From Odiellus spinosus (lineage: Eukaryota > Arthropoda > Arachnida > Opiliones > Phalangiidae): DNA of 64,000 nucleotides. The first letter of the stretch is position 1. Each line of letters opens with the position of its first letter. This document shows, piece after piece, positions 1-10,850 of this stretch. The notes below the pieces were generated by a model that was not told the DNA's origin, did not search any database, and saw only the letters and a list, made by a program, of their open reading frames with translations. The stretch spans positions 21,429,024-21,493,023 of the forward strand of contig OY987231.1 of assembly GCA_963920705.1 (NCBI GenBank). The letters run 5' to 3'. A program made the position numbers and the translations under genes.

Positions 1-120
1 AACAGCATCATGGAATGACATTCGACGCGGCGACGCAATTAAACGTTTCAAATCTTACAAGATTCTTTGTCGAGTGTGAAAAGACTAGGCCTTAAAATGA
101 AACTCGAAGCAATATATAAC

Positions 121-412
121 CAAGAAGGATCAGATAAGGAGAGGAAAAGTGGGGCTGCGTTGAGTTAGAGAGAGAAGAGCCAACCTCCCACTCGGGTGGA
201 AAGGGGGGATAGGAAATTCTCGAGGTAAACTGTTGTCACGTGGTCGCTAGCTAGCGCGTCTCATAAAGGATTCGTTTTACCCACGTGACAACAATTTACC
301 ACGAAGCATCTCTACCCCCGTCTGTCCCCCGTTCTCCCAGAGTGGGAGTTTAGGCCGACGCAGTAGGAGCCGCGCCGTTCCCACTTTTCCTCTCCTTATC
401 TGATCCTTCTTG
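121..412. mobile_element. Family A inverted-repeat element, copy A1
   Basis: A 292-bp non-coding element. It begins CAAGAAGGATCAGATAAGG and ends with the reverse complement, so the arms form a TIR of more than 30 bp, and an inner inverted repeat with CACGTG lies on each side of a GCTAGCTAGC centre. It is flanked by a perfect 7-bp duplication ATATAAC (114-120 and 413-419). It has no ORF, so it would need a transposase encoded elsewhere. CA...TG ends fit hAT- or P-like groups, but a 7-bp duplication is unusual for hAT, so the superfamily is left open. Confidence 0.9.
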
Positions 413-419
413 ATATAAC

Positions 420-984
420 GAATTCAAAATCTTTTTCTTATTCGTCCTCCCTTTAAAATCATTTAAAAAGTAATCTAACTAATAAACACGCCACTATAAC
501 AAACCAAAAACTAAACTTAAAACACCGTAAAGAAATCCCACATTCCAAACATAATGTCTCTTTTGACTTTTGGAATCTACATAAAACAAATACCAAACCA
601 AATTCCTAGATAGAAAGAATGAACAAAAAAAAAAAAAAGAAACTCCTTTCGCCTTGAACGTAACAGTTATTTTAGCATCGCATTCGCCTAAGAAAAGAAA
701 ATGTGGAGGGGATAAGGTCCAATCGATGGTCTCTATAAGTGTCAAACGCTCGGCTTTTTTGGATTTAAGGTAACCCAGTAAAAAAGAATAAAAGAGAAAG
801 AATGATTCAATCGATTATCATCGGCGGATAAAAAAAGAACGAGATAGTTGGAGCAAAAAAAAAAAGGAAAAAAAATTGGTAACAAAAGAAGATAGGAGGA
901 AAATCTCGCAGAAGGAATCTGCCCAGTAACACTTAAGAGGATTCCACAGAAACCTTTATCCTTCTTTTCTTCTCTCTCTCTTAC
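420..984. other. AT-rich stretch without recognised features
   Basis: This stretch holds A and T runs and a pyrimidine-rich tract near 960-1000. I see no convincing exon, RNA or transposon end. Confidence 0.5.
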
Positions 985-1043
985 CCTCTAGCTCTCCTCT
1001 CCTTCACCATTCGACGGACCCCGAAGAACTCTCGGCTTTTATA
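985..1043 (-). promoter_or_regulatory. Possible TATA promoter and short first exon on the minus strand
   Basis: On the minus strand TATAAAAG occupies 1043-1036. About 26 bp further on is an ATG (1010-1008), and a donor-like AGAGG|GTAAGA has its exon end at 985. The local GC content is higher than the surroundings. The ATG opens only nine codons before a stop if the donor is not used. A splice acceptor (ACTGGGCAG) lies about 60 bp downstream. This is inference from motif spacing only, and no downstream gene was confirmed. Confidence 0.25.
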
Positions 1044-1130
1044 CGCCAGTCTAGATGGCAATCGAGTCGTCGACCTAATTGGTTGGCCAACCGTGCGGCT
1101 TTTTCAGCCTATACAATTCCGCTAGGAGTA

Positions 1131-2007
1131 TTAATACCTTAATTCCCTGGATACGTTATTTCCAATAAATAGTTTCCATCAAATATTTTGAAATGGAACT
1201 ATAAACCTGGCGTTTATAAAGGCAAACAGTGCAGGAAAAAGTAATAATTAACAAAGCCACGCAGGAGGTAGTGTTAGTTACTATTTTTTGACAGTGTTTG
1301 TCGTTAGAGGACCGTTATGAACTGCAGATTTGTTATTAAGATATATACATATTTAATAATTCTTAAGTCAACTCTAATTTGATGTTACACATTTTTAACT
1401 ATACGAGAATCGTGTGTTAAGATCCCTCCCCCCCCAAAAAAGGATTTTAATCGTCATTCGCTATCATTTAAAGTTTTGCCTCTTTCATCCAAGCGTTCAA
1501 ATCTTGGTCAATATTAATTTATAACTGGCAACTCAACTCTGATTCAAAAAGGACATCCACTATCAATAAAAAAACTGCATCATACATAATTCTGCACGAT
1601 TAGTACGTAACCATAAGGCATTATTGAGAATCTACACCCTGAATACTAGCTTCAACGTACACTTTGGAGCCCGACAAGTGGAACACTTTTACAGGCGCTA
1701 AACCCAGAGTCGTGGGTAAAAAAGAGTGTGTAATAAAAATCAAATATTAATTTTAATATAAAAAACTTTTGTCACGCAACATAAAAGAGGCGTTCAGCTT
1801 TTAGGTTGTCCCGTGGCTATGATAGCTAGTCCGTAAAAATTACATATAGCGTACAATTTATTTATCTCATTAATGAGGACCAAAGGCATTTCAAATTCTG
1901 GTCCACCAAGATTTTTCCTAACTGGGAAAGGCGATTTATTTCGTTGTTATATTGGAACATAGTAACTATGACGTCATGCGCGTGTCAAAACTAGTGGTCC
2001 TCGTTTG
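1131..2007. other. AT-rich stretch, nothing recognised
   Basis: This is intergenic or intronic-looking DNA with homopolymer runs, and I see no supported gene or repeat end. Confidence 0.5.
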
Positions 2008-2150
2008 TACAAGATAATTTAAATTTGATTAACTTTATTTAAAATTTGAAATTATCCACAGGAAGTCTATGATAAATGCAATGTAATCGCGAATATTTAA
2101 CTGATTATTTTTCATAATTAACTGGTTAATTAAGGTTTATAAATGGATTA
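2008..2150. repeat. Family S repeat, copy S1 (diverged)
   Basis: The segment around GAAATTATCCACAGGAAGTC through ATTAACTGGTTAATTAAGG matches the interior of the TA-flanked element at 50492-50666 (same order, scattered substitutions). The terminal GAGGTC ends are not recognisable here, so this is an old or truncated copy. Confidence 0.5.
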
Positions 2151-3152
2151 TTTTGTCCAATTCTTGAAAATGAAATTCACGGGTTTGGGGCGAGATCATT
2201 TTGATGAGGCCCGAATTGCGTGTCTACTTTAACACCAAATTTGCCCTCTTTTCATCTCCAACCAAGTTTATAGCCTCTACTTTAAAGATATACTATTATA
2301 CAGCGGCTAAAAATACGCTCGATCGCTTCTTTTTCCTAGTCGAACTTCCGTAAAAAAAAAAACAGGACATTGTAACTGGTCGAGTATAGGTGAGACCCAG
2401 ATGTAGAGATGGCCCTTTCGCTATCCTTAACCCATCCTATACTAAGAGCGTACAAGATACCTAATCCTACTAAATTGCTTCGTAACATTTTCTTTTTAAA
2501 TCTTGTAATTCCCTTTTTTTTTATTTTTTTATTTTTTCCAGGACCTAAAACTTTCAAAAATTCCTTCTAATCAGTGAAAAGAAAGTCCACCACATTTTCC
2601 GTGCGTTTTTGCTGATTCTGTTAAGCAATCGTCGCGAGGGGAAGTCATTTTTTTTTTTTTTCAATCCTTATATCTTCTAATTAGGAGGCTTTGGAGCAAA
2701 TCGAATTTCTCCATAATTAAGCGGTCTTTTCCTCGCACGAAAGAACAGCGACTCATTAGAAGAGAAAAATCTTTGAACTCCCTCATCCAATTTATTTTTT
2801 AACTACTGGTAGTCTATACGAAATTAACTTGAAAAAAAATTGAGGTTTAGAATGAATATTTATTTTTAAAAAGGCGGATTTTCTTTTATCGACAACTTTC
2901 TTAAAATTGAGATAAGGATTAATACGATCAATTAAGACCTTTGTGTTAAAGAAAACAAGTTGGGAAACCAAAATATAACCTCCCCGAGCCCGACGTTAAA
3001 GTAATCTAACCTAACCCTACCTAAAATAAAAGATGAAAAGAAATGTAGAGTATTGGATGAATAGAGGAACCAGCGTGCATTCCAATTATTATTCTCTATT
3101 TTACGGAATATAAGTATTTTCCCTTAACCTCAAGGATACAGAGAATGCAAAA
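2151..3152. other. AT-rich stretch, nothing recognised
   Basis: It has several long T and A runs (2513-2537, 2648-2661). No coding or transposon signal was seen. Confidence 0.45.
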
Positions 3153-3287
3153 GTGTGTCATGCGTTACCCATAATTACATGCGACAGGTCGTAGACTCTT
3201 TAATATACACACCAATTGAAATGTCCTGCGTTACGCATAATTATATGCGGCATGGCGTAGATTACTTAATAGACACACCAAATGAAA
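3153..3287. repeat. Two-copy direct repeat of about 65 bp
   Basis: Two adjacent diverged units share TGCGTTAC, CATAATTA, ATGCG and CACACCAA...GAAAT in the same order. Each unit contains a small palindrome, of which CGCATAATTATATGCG in the second is nearly perfect. The function is unknown. Confidence 0.5.
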
Positions 3288-6003
3288 TTTATTTTCTAAA
3301 TAAATATGTAAAATACATTTTCTTATAATATAAATTATCATTAGAGCATAGGCGGTACTGTGTGATTATCTTTGAGATAATCCACTGATTTGATAAAGAC
3401 GAAGGATTTAGTCTGGGATGGCAATGAAGACAAGGAATTAAAACGACGAAGATTTTGTAGCAAGTTCCTCTTAGACAAACCAAGAAATATTGTAGACTGA
3501 ATGTTCCATTTACAACCCATTTTCGGTAGATGATCGACAATTACTTCCGGTACAGTTTTCGTCTAAAATTCTTGTTTTGACGTGCTAATAGAGGACCATT
3601 ACTGATATATTCATCATGCAAGTGATCCCAGTCATTGGAAGAATCCAAGGATTGAGCTGGTTGAGAGGTTATTTTCCAAACCGGTTACAAGACGTTAGCT
3701 TCCACTCCTATGATAAAAAAATATCTTAAAAGACTGAAAGTAGACTAATTTCCACACCGTTAGAATAGCTCCTTTTATGTTTACAATTACGAGGCCGTAT
3801 GAAGAACTGCCGAGCTTTTACTGACTGTAGATTTCTCATATGTCGAGTCCGAAAACACTAACTGCTTGCACGTTTCAATTCTTCGTAGCCGGGCCGTCTC
3901 TTTCTTGTGATAAATGAAAGCCGTGTCGCTGCTCTGTTGATTTCAAATGGTGATAACATTCTACGCTGGTTGATTATCTCCCTTAAGTCATTATAGCTCT
4001 CTTTCGTCTGGTCTGGCCTCGTCTCCTCTCGTCTCGAAGATCACTGTACACGGCTTATTTCGATTATGAAAAAAATCGGAAATGTTTCTTGGTTTTATAG
4101 TGGAGAAAATCAGAATTAAGACAACTGAAATTAGCAATCTTTGGTAATATGTAAAATAGCCCTTACACGAACAATTTAAGTAAAGCAAATTATCAAATAA
4201 ACGCCAAATAAGTCAATTAATTAAAATTAAAATATTAATCTTACCACTACCAAATAGCGGGCAGAAAACACAGACATCAAGATAACATTAGCAAAATAAA
4301 TTTTCAACACCGGTAATCCTGAGAACTAGATTCTACAAAATCTTCCTGAATAATAAATTTATTTTAATCTAAAAAATATAAAATCTTAAAAAAAATATCT
4401 ATACAAATAACATATTGATAAACCAATTAAAATTAGATGCGAAAAACATTTAATCTCGATATGAGATTAAATACACAAGGTCAAGGTTCTTCTTTTAAAA
4501 CCATATCAGAATTTTGACGGTTGTAGAGTATTTGTAGACCAAGTAACGTGAAAAGGCAAAATGTTATATCAAATTGAACCTATAAATGGCTTCAGTATAC
4601 AACACAAGTTGTGAAACAAACGTTATTTTACGTGACTACACACTAGCTAAAACGTCACCGAAAATAAACGACAGTAGGCATTAAAAAGCATAGTTCTACT
4701 ATACTTAATTGGGATAAACATTAATTTCATGTGGGGAAAAGTGTGAAACTAAAACTAGCAGTCATTAAGAGATCCAATCACGTGATTCTTTTCCCCACTC
4801 GGTCTACATTTCACTATAGGGTGAACCATATCATATATACCAATTAAAACACAAGAAAATTCAATGTCAATCCGGTTTAAGAATGTTAGTCAACTGTAAA
4901 TTGTGGTATAAATAACCTGGTTCGATCTGCGCATGCGTACACGCAACAATTTCGCGTGAAATACATTTGGAAACGTGCGAGGCTTATAAAATATTAATTT
5001 GAAAACCCGTGCTAGTTATTAAAACCAATTCTTAGGCCACTGTTCGAAAATTTGCCAGAAAATTACAGTATTTCCCCATACATTAAACTGATTTTCCCAA
5101 GAATATCAGAATCGCTTTGATATTTTGCACGCGTAAAGTGGTTTCGGACTTGAAATTTAGTGGGCTACACATACTCGCGTGCTGATGAACTCGATTTTAC
5201 GCAAGTCACAAATACACATATGTTCCTTTGCTTAAATGACGTTATTATGCTTTAAAGGTGTGCAAAATTGAAGCTTAGCTTGTTTACACGCACTTATTTA
5301 CTTTAGACATTCGGAGAAATTGAAAAAAAAAAATTAGAACTCTAACGTTTTGGCCATTTAGATCTACCAAACATACCAGCACGCGTTCTTCGTAAATCTA
5401 TATCTTTACGCTAATGACGTGAATGCACCAATTAATATCCTTAAGAGAGCGCATTAGACGCGATAGATGCAAGGAAGTCGCCTAGACATTAATGGCGTTT
5501 TGCGCGAGAAATTGCAAATATTAATGAAGAATTTACTTCAAATCCAGCGTTTCTTGTGAATTATACCCTTGCGTATACGCGGCATTTTCGTGCGAAACAA
5601 ATTCGCAAATATAGCAAACACGCGAGCAATTGAAAAAATGAAATTGAAAGCAGGTGCTAGAAACTTGTTCTTATAACAAAGTCCCAATACATTGTTTCCA
5701 GCTTCGCTAGGAAGTAAGTTTATCCCGGTACATAAAGCTAATTCTCTCAATATTCAGCCGAAAAGAAAAAAATAATACTAGAAGTCTGTTGCAGACTTCC
5801 AGTCCCTGTACTCGGCCGGTTATTCTATTAAATACAAGTTTGTGGCAGGTTATTCAACATGTAGACCTCAATTATCATGTCTCCTATCCTACGTGGTAAT
5901 AGTTGGTTTGTAATTCAATGGCGAATTATTAAAGATTGGGTTTAAAGCACATTCCAGTCACGGAACTCAAGTACATGAAAATCAAAGTAGGTAATGGAGA
6001 AGT
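3288..6003. other. Long AT-rich stretch, mostly unassigned
   Basis: It contains a small inverted pair (GTGGGGAAAAG near 4731 and CTTTTCCCCAC near 4788) and weakly similar segments near 5052 and 5696 that I could not resolve into a family. No exon is supported. Confidence 0.4.
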
Positions 6004-6204
6004 TTAAGTTAGATATACGGGTACATTCGCTCCAAAAGTCAAGTGCAAATCACCCAAATTTACGCAGGCCTTAAGGTTATGTACAAGTACGAAGCCCAAA
6101 CACACGTGTATTAGCTCTCCTCGACACCGAGGTAAAGGAGGTATCACTCCACGGAGAGAAACGCCAGTCGAAGCAGCTAAGAGCCGCTGTCGAATTACCA
6201 TCAC
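6004..6204 (-). CDS. Possible coding exon or short ORF, function unknown
   Basis: A 66-codon open frame on the minus strand ends in TAA. It has an ATG pair at its 5' end and an acceptor-like AATTCGACAG just after it, so it could be a start exon or a 3' terminal exon beginning RLLAASTGVSLRG. Its composition is balanced (TGVSLRG, VIPPLP, NLGDLHLTFGANV) and less AT-driven than its surroundings. No domain, signal peptide or family was recognised. Chance ORFs of this length occur in such DNA, so the call is tentative. Confidence 0.27.
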   Translation of the reverse strand: MMVIRQRLLAASTGVSLRGVIPPLPRCRGELIHVCLGFVLVHNLKACVNLGDLHLTFGANVPVYLT

Positions 6205-6761
6205 ACTAGTGAATTGGTACGGCGAGCGAAAAAGTAACCAGCTCTTCGATCCCAGCTTTTTCTCTGACGGCCGAAATAGTATTTCACGCTTTTATATATG
6301 CGATAAACAAAATAAAAAAAAACACCTACACATTTTAATAACTGAGGCTAAGCTAAAAAATTAAATCAATCAATTAAAATAGATAAAAAACAAGACTACT
6401 TCCATATGCGTAGAAGTTGAACTGTATTAGTTTTCCAATCCACCCTGAGTTTGCAGCAAGCCTAAGCCTACAATACCTTTATACCTATGTTTTTGGACTA
6501 AATGGTACATGGAAAATAGCTTAACGCGTGCTGCCAACTCGAGCTGGTATTGAACACACAAATTTCACAAAATTCTTAGACAATTTCTTAAATATCTTCT
6601 AAAATAACATTTAATTTTAATTTAATTTTCAGCGAAATTATTAATTAGACTAAGTTAAGTAATTTAAGAAATTTTAATTATAGTTTAAATGAGCATTTCG
6701 TTTCAATTCACTGAAAGATACCACGCCATAAGGCTACAACGCGTTAGTGTAAAAAAAGTGG

Positions 6762-6769
6762 TATATAAG
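6762..6769 (+). promoter_or_regulatory. TATA-like box upstream of the hairpin region
   Basis: TATATAAG sits in a GC-richer pocket (GTGG before, GCGATCG after), about 160 bp before the three-hairpin segment at 6931-7142. It is a candidate Pol II core promoter by motif only. Confidence 0.2.
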
Positions 6770-6930
6770 GCGATCGAAAAACATTATTAGGTATCTGTAA
6801 CTTAAAGCTGTGAAGAAAGGGGAACCCACCCCCTGTTCAATGTCTGGAGGTAGTTATTACACCAGGCGCTCAGTGTAGCTACGAACGAAAATCTGACCCG
6901 TAGAGGGGGCGAGTTGATGGTTGATGTGGA

Positions 6931-7142
6931 CCATATTAGTGAGGGACGCCTCGCTAATATGGCCCGCTGAGATCGGAAACTGAAGGTTGGACCTTGGTGC
7001 GTTTGGATGGTCGGAGGTGATTATAACAGTGGGAGACGTCCCATTGTGTATAATCGCCTTCAACTGCCCAGCATCGAGGTTTGATGTGGATGGTGGAAGG
7101 CGATAATATGCAATGGGAGACGTCCACGGTTGCATAAAATCG
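6931..7142. other. Three consecutive hairpins with the same GACG loop
   Basis: Hairpin 1 (6931-6962) pairs CCATATTAGTGAGG with CCTCGCTAATATGG around GACG (6945-6948). Hairpin 2 (7019-7055) pairs GATTATAACAGTGGGA with TCCCATTGTGTATAATC (one bulge) around GACG (7035-7038). Hairpin 3 (about 7099-7142) is less perfect and has GACG at 7119-7122. The stems differ in sequence but keep the loop, and each lies 80-90 bp from the next. On the minus strand a 102-codon frame crosses the same region and shows three degenerate repeats. It could be a structured RNA, part of a SINE-like element, or a decayed tandem repeat. Confidence 0.5.
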
Positions 7143-7306
7143 CACGACACCTGAAGCTTATCCATGTGGCAGCCTGATTATAGGAATTCCCGTTGAACGG
7201 AATTGAACGATAAAATGGCATGTTTACGTCTTGAGTCCCAAGATTTTTGCTCTACGTGCTAGGTCACGTGATATCCGGTTACACAGGATATCCGCTTACA
7301 CCGGAA

Positions 7307-7350
7307 GTGACAGACACACAGACACACAGACACACAGACACACAGACACG
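7307..7350. repeat. 8-bp simple repeat (AGACACAC)n
   Basis: About five units follow two copies of GATATCCG...TTACAC and precede the strong hairpin at 7363. This order resembles the 3' tail of a short retroelement. Confidence 0.85.
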
Positions 7351-7362
7351 ACGAACGTAAAA

Positions 7363-7392
7363 CCTCCCCGTGAACAAGTTCACTCGGGGAGG
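7363..7392. other. Strong GC-rich hairpin
   Basis: CCTCCCC and GGGGAGG bracket the palindrome GTGAACAAGTTCAC, giving a stem of about 13 bp with a 2-nt bulge. It closes the 6.8-7.4 kb segment and could be a 3' terminal structure. Confidence 0.6.
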
Positions 7393-7557
7393 TAAAAATT
7401 TAATTTTAAATTATCGTTGATAGTAAAAATATTGAAATATATAATATAGTATACATTTATTAGATTTAAGGAAATGAGAAAATAATTTAAGAGGAAGGGG
7501 AATAACCTAACTTGTTAGTTAAGTTATAACCTAACCTAACGTTGCTCTACATTAAAT

Positions 7558-8870
7558 GCAGTTGACTTATATAAATTTCAGTCGCCTTATATTATTTACA
7601 GTCGCCCTATATAATTTACAGTCGCCCTATATTAATTTACAGTCGCCCTATATAATTTACAGTCGCCCTATATAATTTACAGTCGCCCTATATAATTTAC
7701 AGTCGCCCTATATAATTTACAGTCGCCCTATATAATTTACAGTCGCCCTATATAATTTACAGTCGCCCTATATAATTTTCAGTCGCCTTATATTATTTAC
7801 AGTCGCCCTATATAATTTACAGTCGCCCTATATAATTTACAGTTGCCCTATATTAATTTACAGTCGCCCTATATAATTTACAGTCGCCCTATATAATTTA
7901 CAGTCGCCCTATATAATTTACAGTCGCCCTATATAATTTACAGTCGCCCTATATAATTTACAGTCGCCCTATATAATTTACAGTCGCCCTATATAATTTA
8001 CAGTCGCCCTATAAAATTTACAGTCGCCTTATATAATTTACAGTCGCCCTATATAATTTACAGTCGCCCTATATAATTTACAGTCGCCCTATATAATTTA
8101 CAGTCGCCCTATATAATTTACAGTCGCCCTATATAATTTACAGTCGCCCTATATAATTTACAGTCGCCCTATATAATTTACAGTCGCCCTATATAATTTA
8201 CAGTCGCCCTATATAATTTACAGTCGCCTTATATATAATTACAGTCGCCTTATATATAATTACAGTCGCCTTATATATAATTACAGTCGCCTTATACTTA
8301 ATAACAGTCGCCTTATACTTAATAAAAGTCGCCTTATACTTAATAAAAGTCGCCTTATACTTAATAAAAGTCGCCTTACATTAAATAACAGTCGCCTTAC
8401 ATTAAATAAAAGTCGCCTTATATTAAATAAAAGTCGCCTTATATTAAATAAAAGTCGCCTTACATTAAATAAAAGTCGCCTTACATTAAATAAAAGTCGC
8501 CTTACATTAAATAACAGTCGCCTTACATTAAATAAAAGTCGCCTTACATTAAATAAAAGTCGCCTTACATTAAATAAAAGTCGCCTTACATTAAATAAAA
8601 GTCGCCTTACATTAAATAAAAGTCGCCTTACATTAAATAAAAGTCGCCTTACATTAAATAAAAGTCGCCTTACATTAAATAAAAGTCGCCTTACATTAAA
8701 TAAAAGTCGCCTTACATTAAATAAAAGTCGCCTTACATTAAATAAAAGTCGCCTTACATTAAATAAAAGTCGCCTTACATTAAATAAAAGTCGCCTTACA
8801 TTAAATAAAAGTCGCCTTACATTAAATAAAAGTCGCCTTACATTAAATAAAAGTCGCACTATATTTAGTA
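7558..8870. repeat. 20/21-bp satellite array
   Basis: There are more than 60 tandem monomers. From about 7590 to 8220 the unit is CAGTCGCCCTATATAATTTA (20 bp). After a short transition (CAGTCGCCTTATATATAATTA) the unit becomes 21 bp (AAAAGTCGCCTTACATTAAAT) and stays so to about 8860. All units keep AGTCGCC. The 21-bp part is open on the minus strand as a 7-residue repeat (RRLLFNV), which follows from the unit length and is not evidence of a protein. Confidence 0.97.
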
Positions 8871-9357
8871 AAAATGCCTAAAACAATGTTGAATTAAGTC
8901 CTGAACGACGCGCCCCATATAAATACTCAAAAATGTTGTCAAGCAACCAAACAAATATGGTAAGAATAGAAAAAATATCATAATTTTACACTTGACAGCT
9001 TCTTCGAAATTTTGTAAAGGTCGGCCTTAAATTATTTATTTGAAATTTAAATTATATTTTAAATACTTTTAGATTTCTCAGAGTTTAATAATATATAAAG
9101 ATAAAATGTTTCCAAAACTCGACATAACAACTCATCGGCTCTTCTCAAGACCGACAAGATACAAAAAAGGCAGTAGTCATTTGGTATATATACACCTACA
9201 CACACACACACTCTGGGAGATAAAGGTCCCTTTTAACGACACAAAAAAAGAGAAAAAGTGCGAAAAAACTATATAAAAAGAGAGACCAGCAGATATCCTC
9301 GTAGAAAAAAGTTTCCTTTTGAAAAGATCAGGCTAGTAATATAACGGAATAAGGGTC
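8871..9357. other. AT-rich stretch after the satellite
   Basis: It contains a short CA repeat near 9200 and nothing else that I recognise. Confidence 0.5.
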
Positions 9358-9711
9358 TTGTTTGATGTAACGCTCTTATATATACATAGTAGCGCACCAC
9401 CGGACTCACGAGTGCCGTCACCCACGACCGCTATACTCTTTTGTGTCCCGAATTCTCGACGACCAATTATCCTAAGTGGATCGGGTCAACCATCTAGACT
9501 ATTGTCTCCTACTATCACGAAATGTATACCGAAAGAAAATTGGATAGAAAAAAAAAAAGGAGAAATAGAATGGTTCGAAACAAGTGTTTGCCCCGACAAG
9601 ACAGGTGCCTTGCTAAGTAAATTGTTCGAGTATTGGCCCACTCGGACAACGTTCATTCTTCTATTACTGCTACCCGCACACTGCTTTTTGTTTAGAATTA
9701 AACGTCTCTAG
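9358..9711 (+). CDS. Open frame of 117 codons, unidentified
   Basis: An uninterrupted frame ends in TAG. It begins at a TTG and there is no ATG near the start, so if real it is an exon rather than a whole gene. A polar, proline-rich N-terminal half (SSAPPDSRVPSPTT) is followed by a Lys/Glu-rich stretch and a hydrophobic C-terminal part (TTFILLLLLPAHCFLF) resembling one membrane segment. No clear acceptor was found. The length is somewhat above chance expectation for this base composition, but nothing else supports it. Confidence 0.22.
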   Translation: MFDVTLLYIHSSAPPDSRVPSPTTAILFCVPNSRRPIILSGSGQPSRLLSPTITKCIPKENWIEKKKGEIEWFETSVCPDKTGALLSKLFEYWPTRTTFILLLLLPAHCFLFRIKRL

Positions 9712-10567
9712 AATAACTTGGAAGACTTTATTAGACTCCCGACAATAAAGAAAAACTCTTCATCATAAAAAAATGTGCTTCAAAATGAGCTTATACTTCG
9801 ACTCTTCAGATCAAACGCTTAATTATTAGGGATAATCTCAGCTAGAATTATTAAATATGGACACCTTTATCTTAATAGATAAAGATAACGAAATCTGCCG
9901 TTCATAAGCATCCTCAAACGGCAAAAAGTGTAGTTAAAAGTAGAAATTAACAAAAACACGCGGCCTGCTATGGATTAAGAATAGGCAGACACGCACGTGG
10001 TTTTGATAGTTATAACTTTTTTCTACTATTTGCCCTTAGAGGACGCTTAATTATGAACGCCATGTTTTGTTACAGTAACTGGGGATGAAAATGGATGATT
10101 AAAAATATGAGAAAAATGTGTTAGAAATGAGATTAAATGAACAGTACCCATTCCAAATCATAGTGAGTAGTAAAATTATAATATTAACTTGTCATTTGGA
10201 TCAATTTCTATATGTACATGGTCCTCAACTTAAAGGATATATATATTTATTTTGAATTGCAGTTTAAAAATGCGCAAAACTTATGTTAAATCAAATAGGG
10301 AAATATTTTGATGAACAAAATTATAAAACAATATTAATACGAGTCAGTAAACCTGTATAATATTAAAAAATAAATATTACGTTTTAAAGAAACACGCCAT
10401 TGGTATTAATGGCTATATTAAGCACGCATGATGAGGCGTATATACGTGTGTGGGCTTTGGTAATCTATGGCTTTATGAAGACGGCAAAGTGCTAGAGAGA
10501 TTAAGCCTAGCTGTTTTCTACTCCCCTTTAATTGCTCCCAAGTCACTAGCTGGGACGTTTAAGAGCA
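9712..10567. other. AT-rich stretch, nothing recognised
   Basis: No repeat family or exon was found here. The 10450-10567 part is GC-richer and lies just downstream of the minus-strand frame that ends at 10568. Confidence 0.4.
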
Positions 10568-10810
10568 TCATACGTACCAAACTTCCCCCCACACCTTCTC
10601 AATGACCAGGGCGATTTGCATCAACCTCTTAATGTTAAGACTAGAAACTAGCTCGAGGATTTCCCCGGAGAGAATCTTCTCCGCTATAGCTTGATTTATG
10701 CTACACTCCCCCAACCACCCTCTTTGTTTAAAGTCTATTTTGCCAGGGCGTTGGGAAATTACAGTCTCGGATACATTAAGCTTTGAGAGATCATTAGTAG
10801 ATCTTAAAAG
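10568..10810 (-). CDS. Coding-like 80-codon frame on the minus strand, unidentified
   Basis: The frame is open from 10810 to a TGA at 10570-10568. It has no usable ATG at the front and so would be an exon or gene fragment. The peptide looks globular, with segments TVISQRPGKIDFKQRGW, INQAIAEKILSGEILELVSS and MQIALVIEKVWGEVW. The middle is rich in Ile, Leu, Glu and Lys in an amphipathic helical pattern. Its GC content is clearly higher than the flanks. A weak acceptor (TAACTTTTAAG) is present at the 5' edge. No homologous family was recognised; it could also be a decayed transposon ORF. Confidence 0.45.
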   Translation of the reverse strand, partial: LLRSTNDLSKLNVSETVISQRPGKIDFKQRGWLGECSINQAIAEKILSGEILELVSSLNIKRLMQIALVIEKVWGEVWYV

Positions 10811-10823
10811 TTAAAGCGCCCGA

Positions 10824-10850
10824 ACATATATATATATATATATATATAAA
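10824..10850. repeat. (TA)n microsatellite
   Basis: About thirteen TA units lie just upstream (minus-strand sense) of the coding-like frame at 10568-10810. Confidence 0.9.

Noticed and set aside
8281-8859. 192-codon ORF of RRLLFNV repeats
   Set aside because: It is a by-product of the 21-bp satellite monomer; nothing marks it as expressed.
7558-8870. CRISPR-like appearance of the direct-repeat array
   Set aside because: Units are contiguous without spacers, and the window is eukaryotic.
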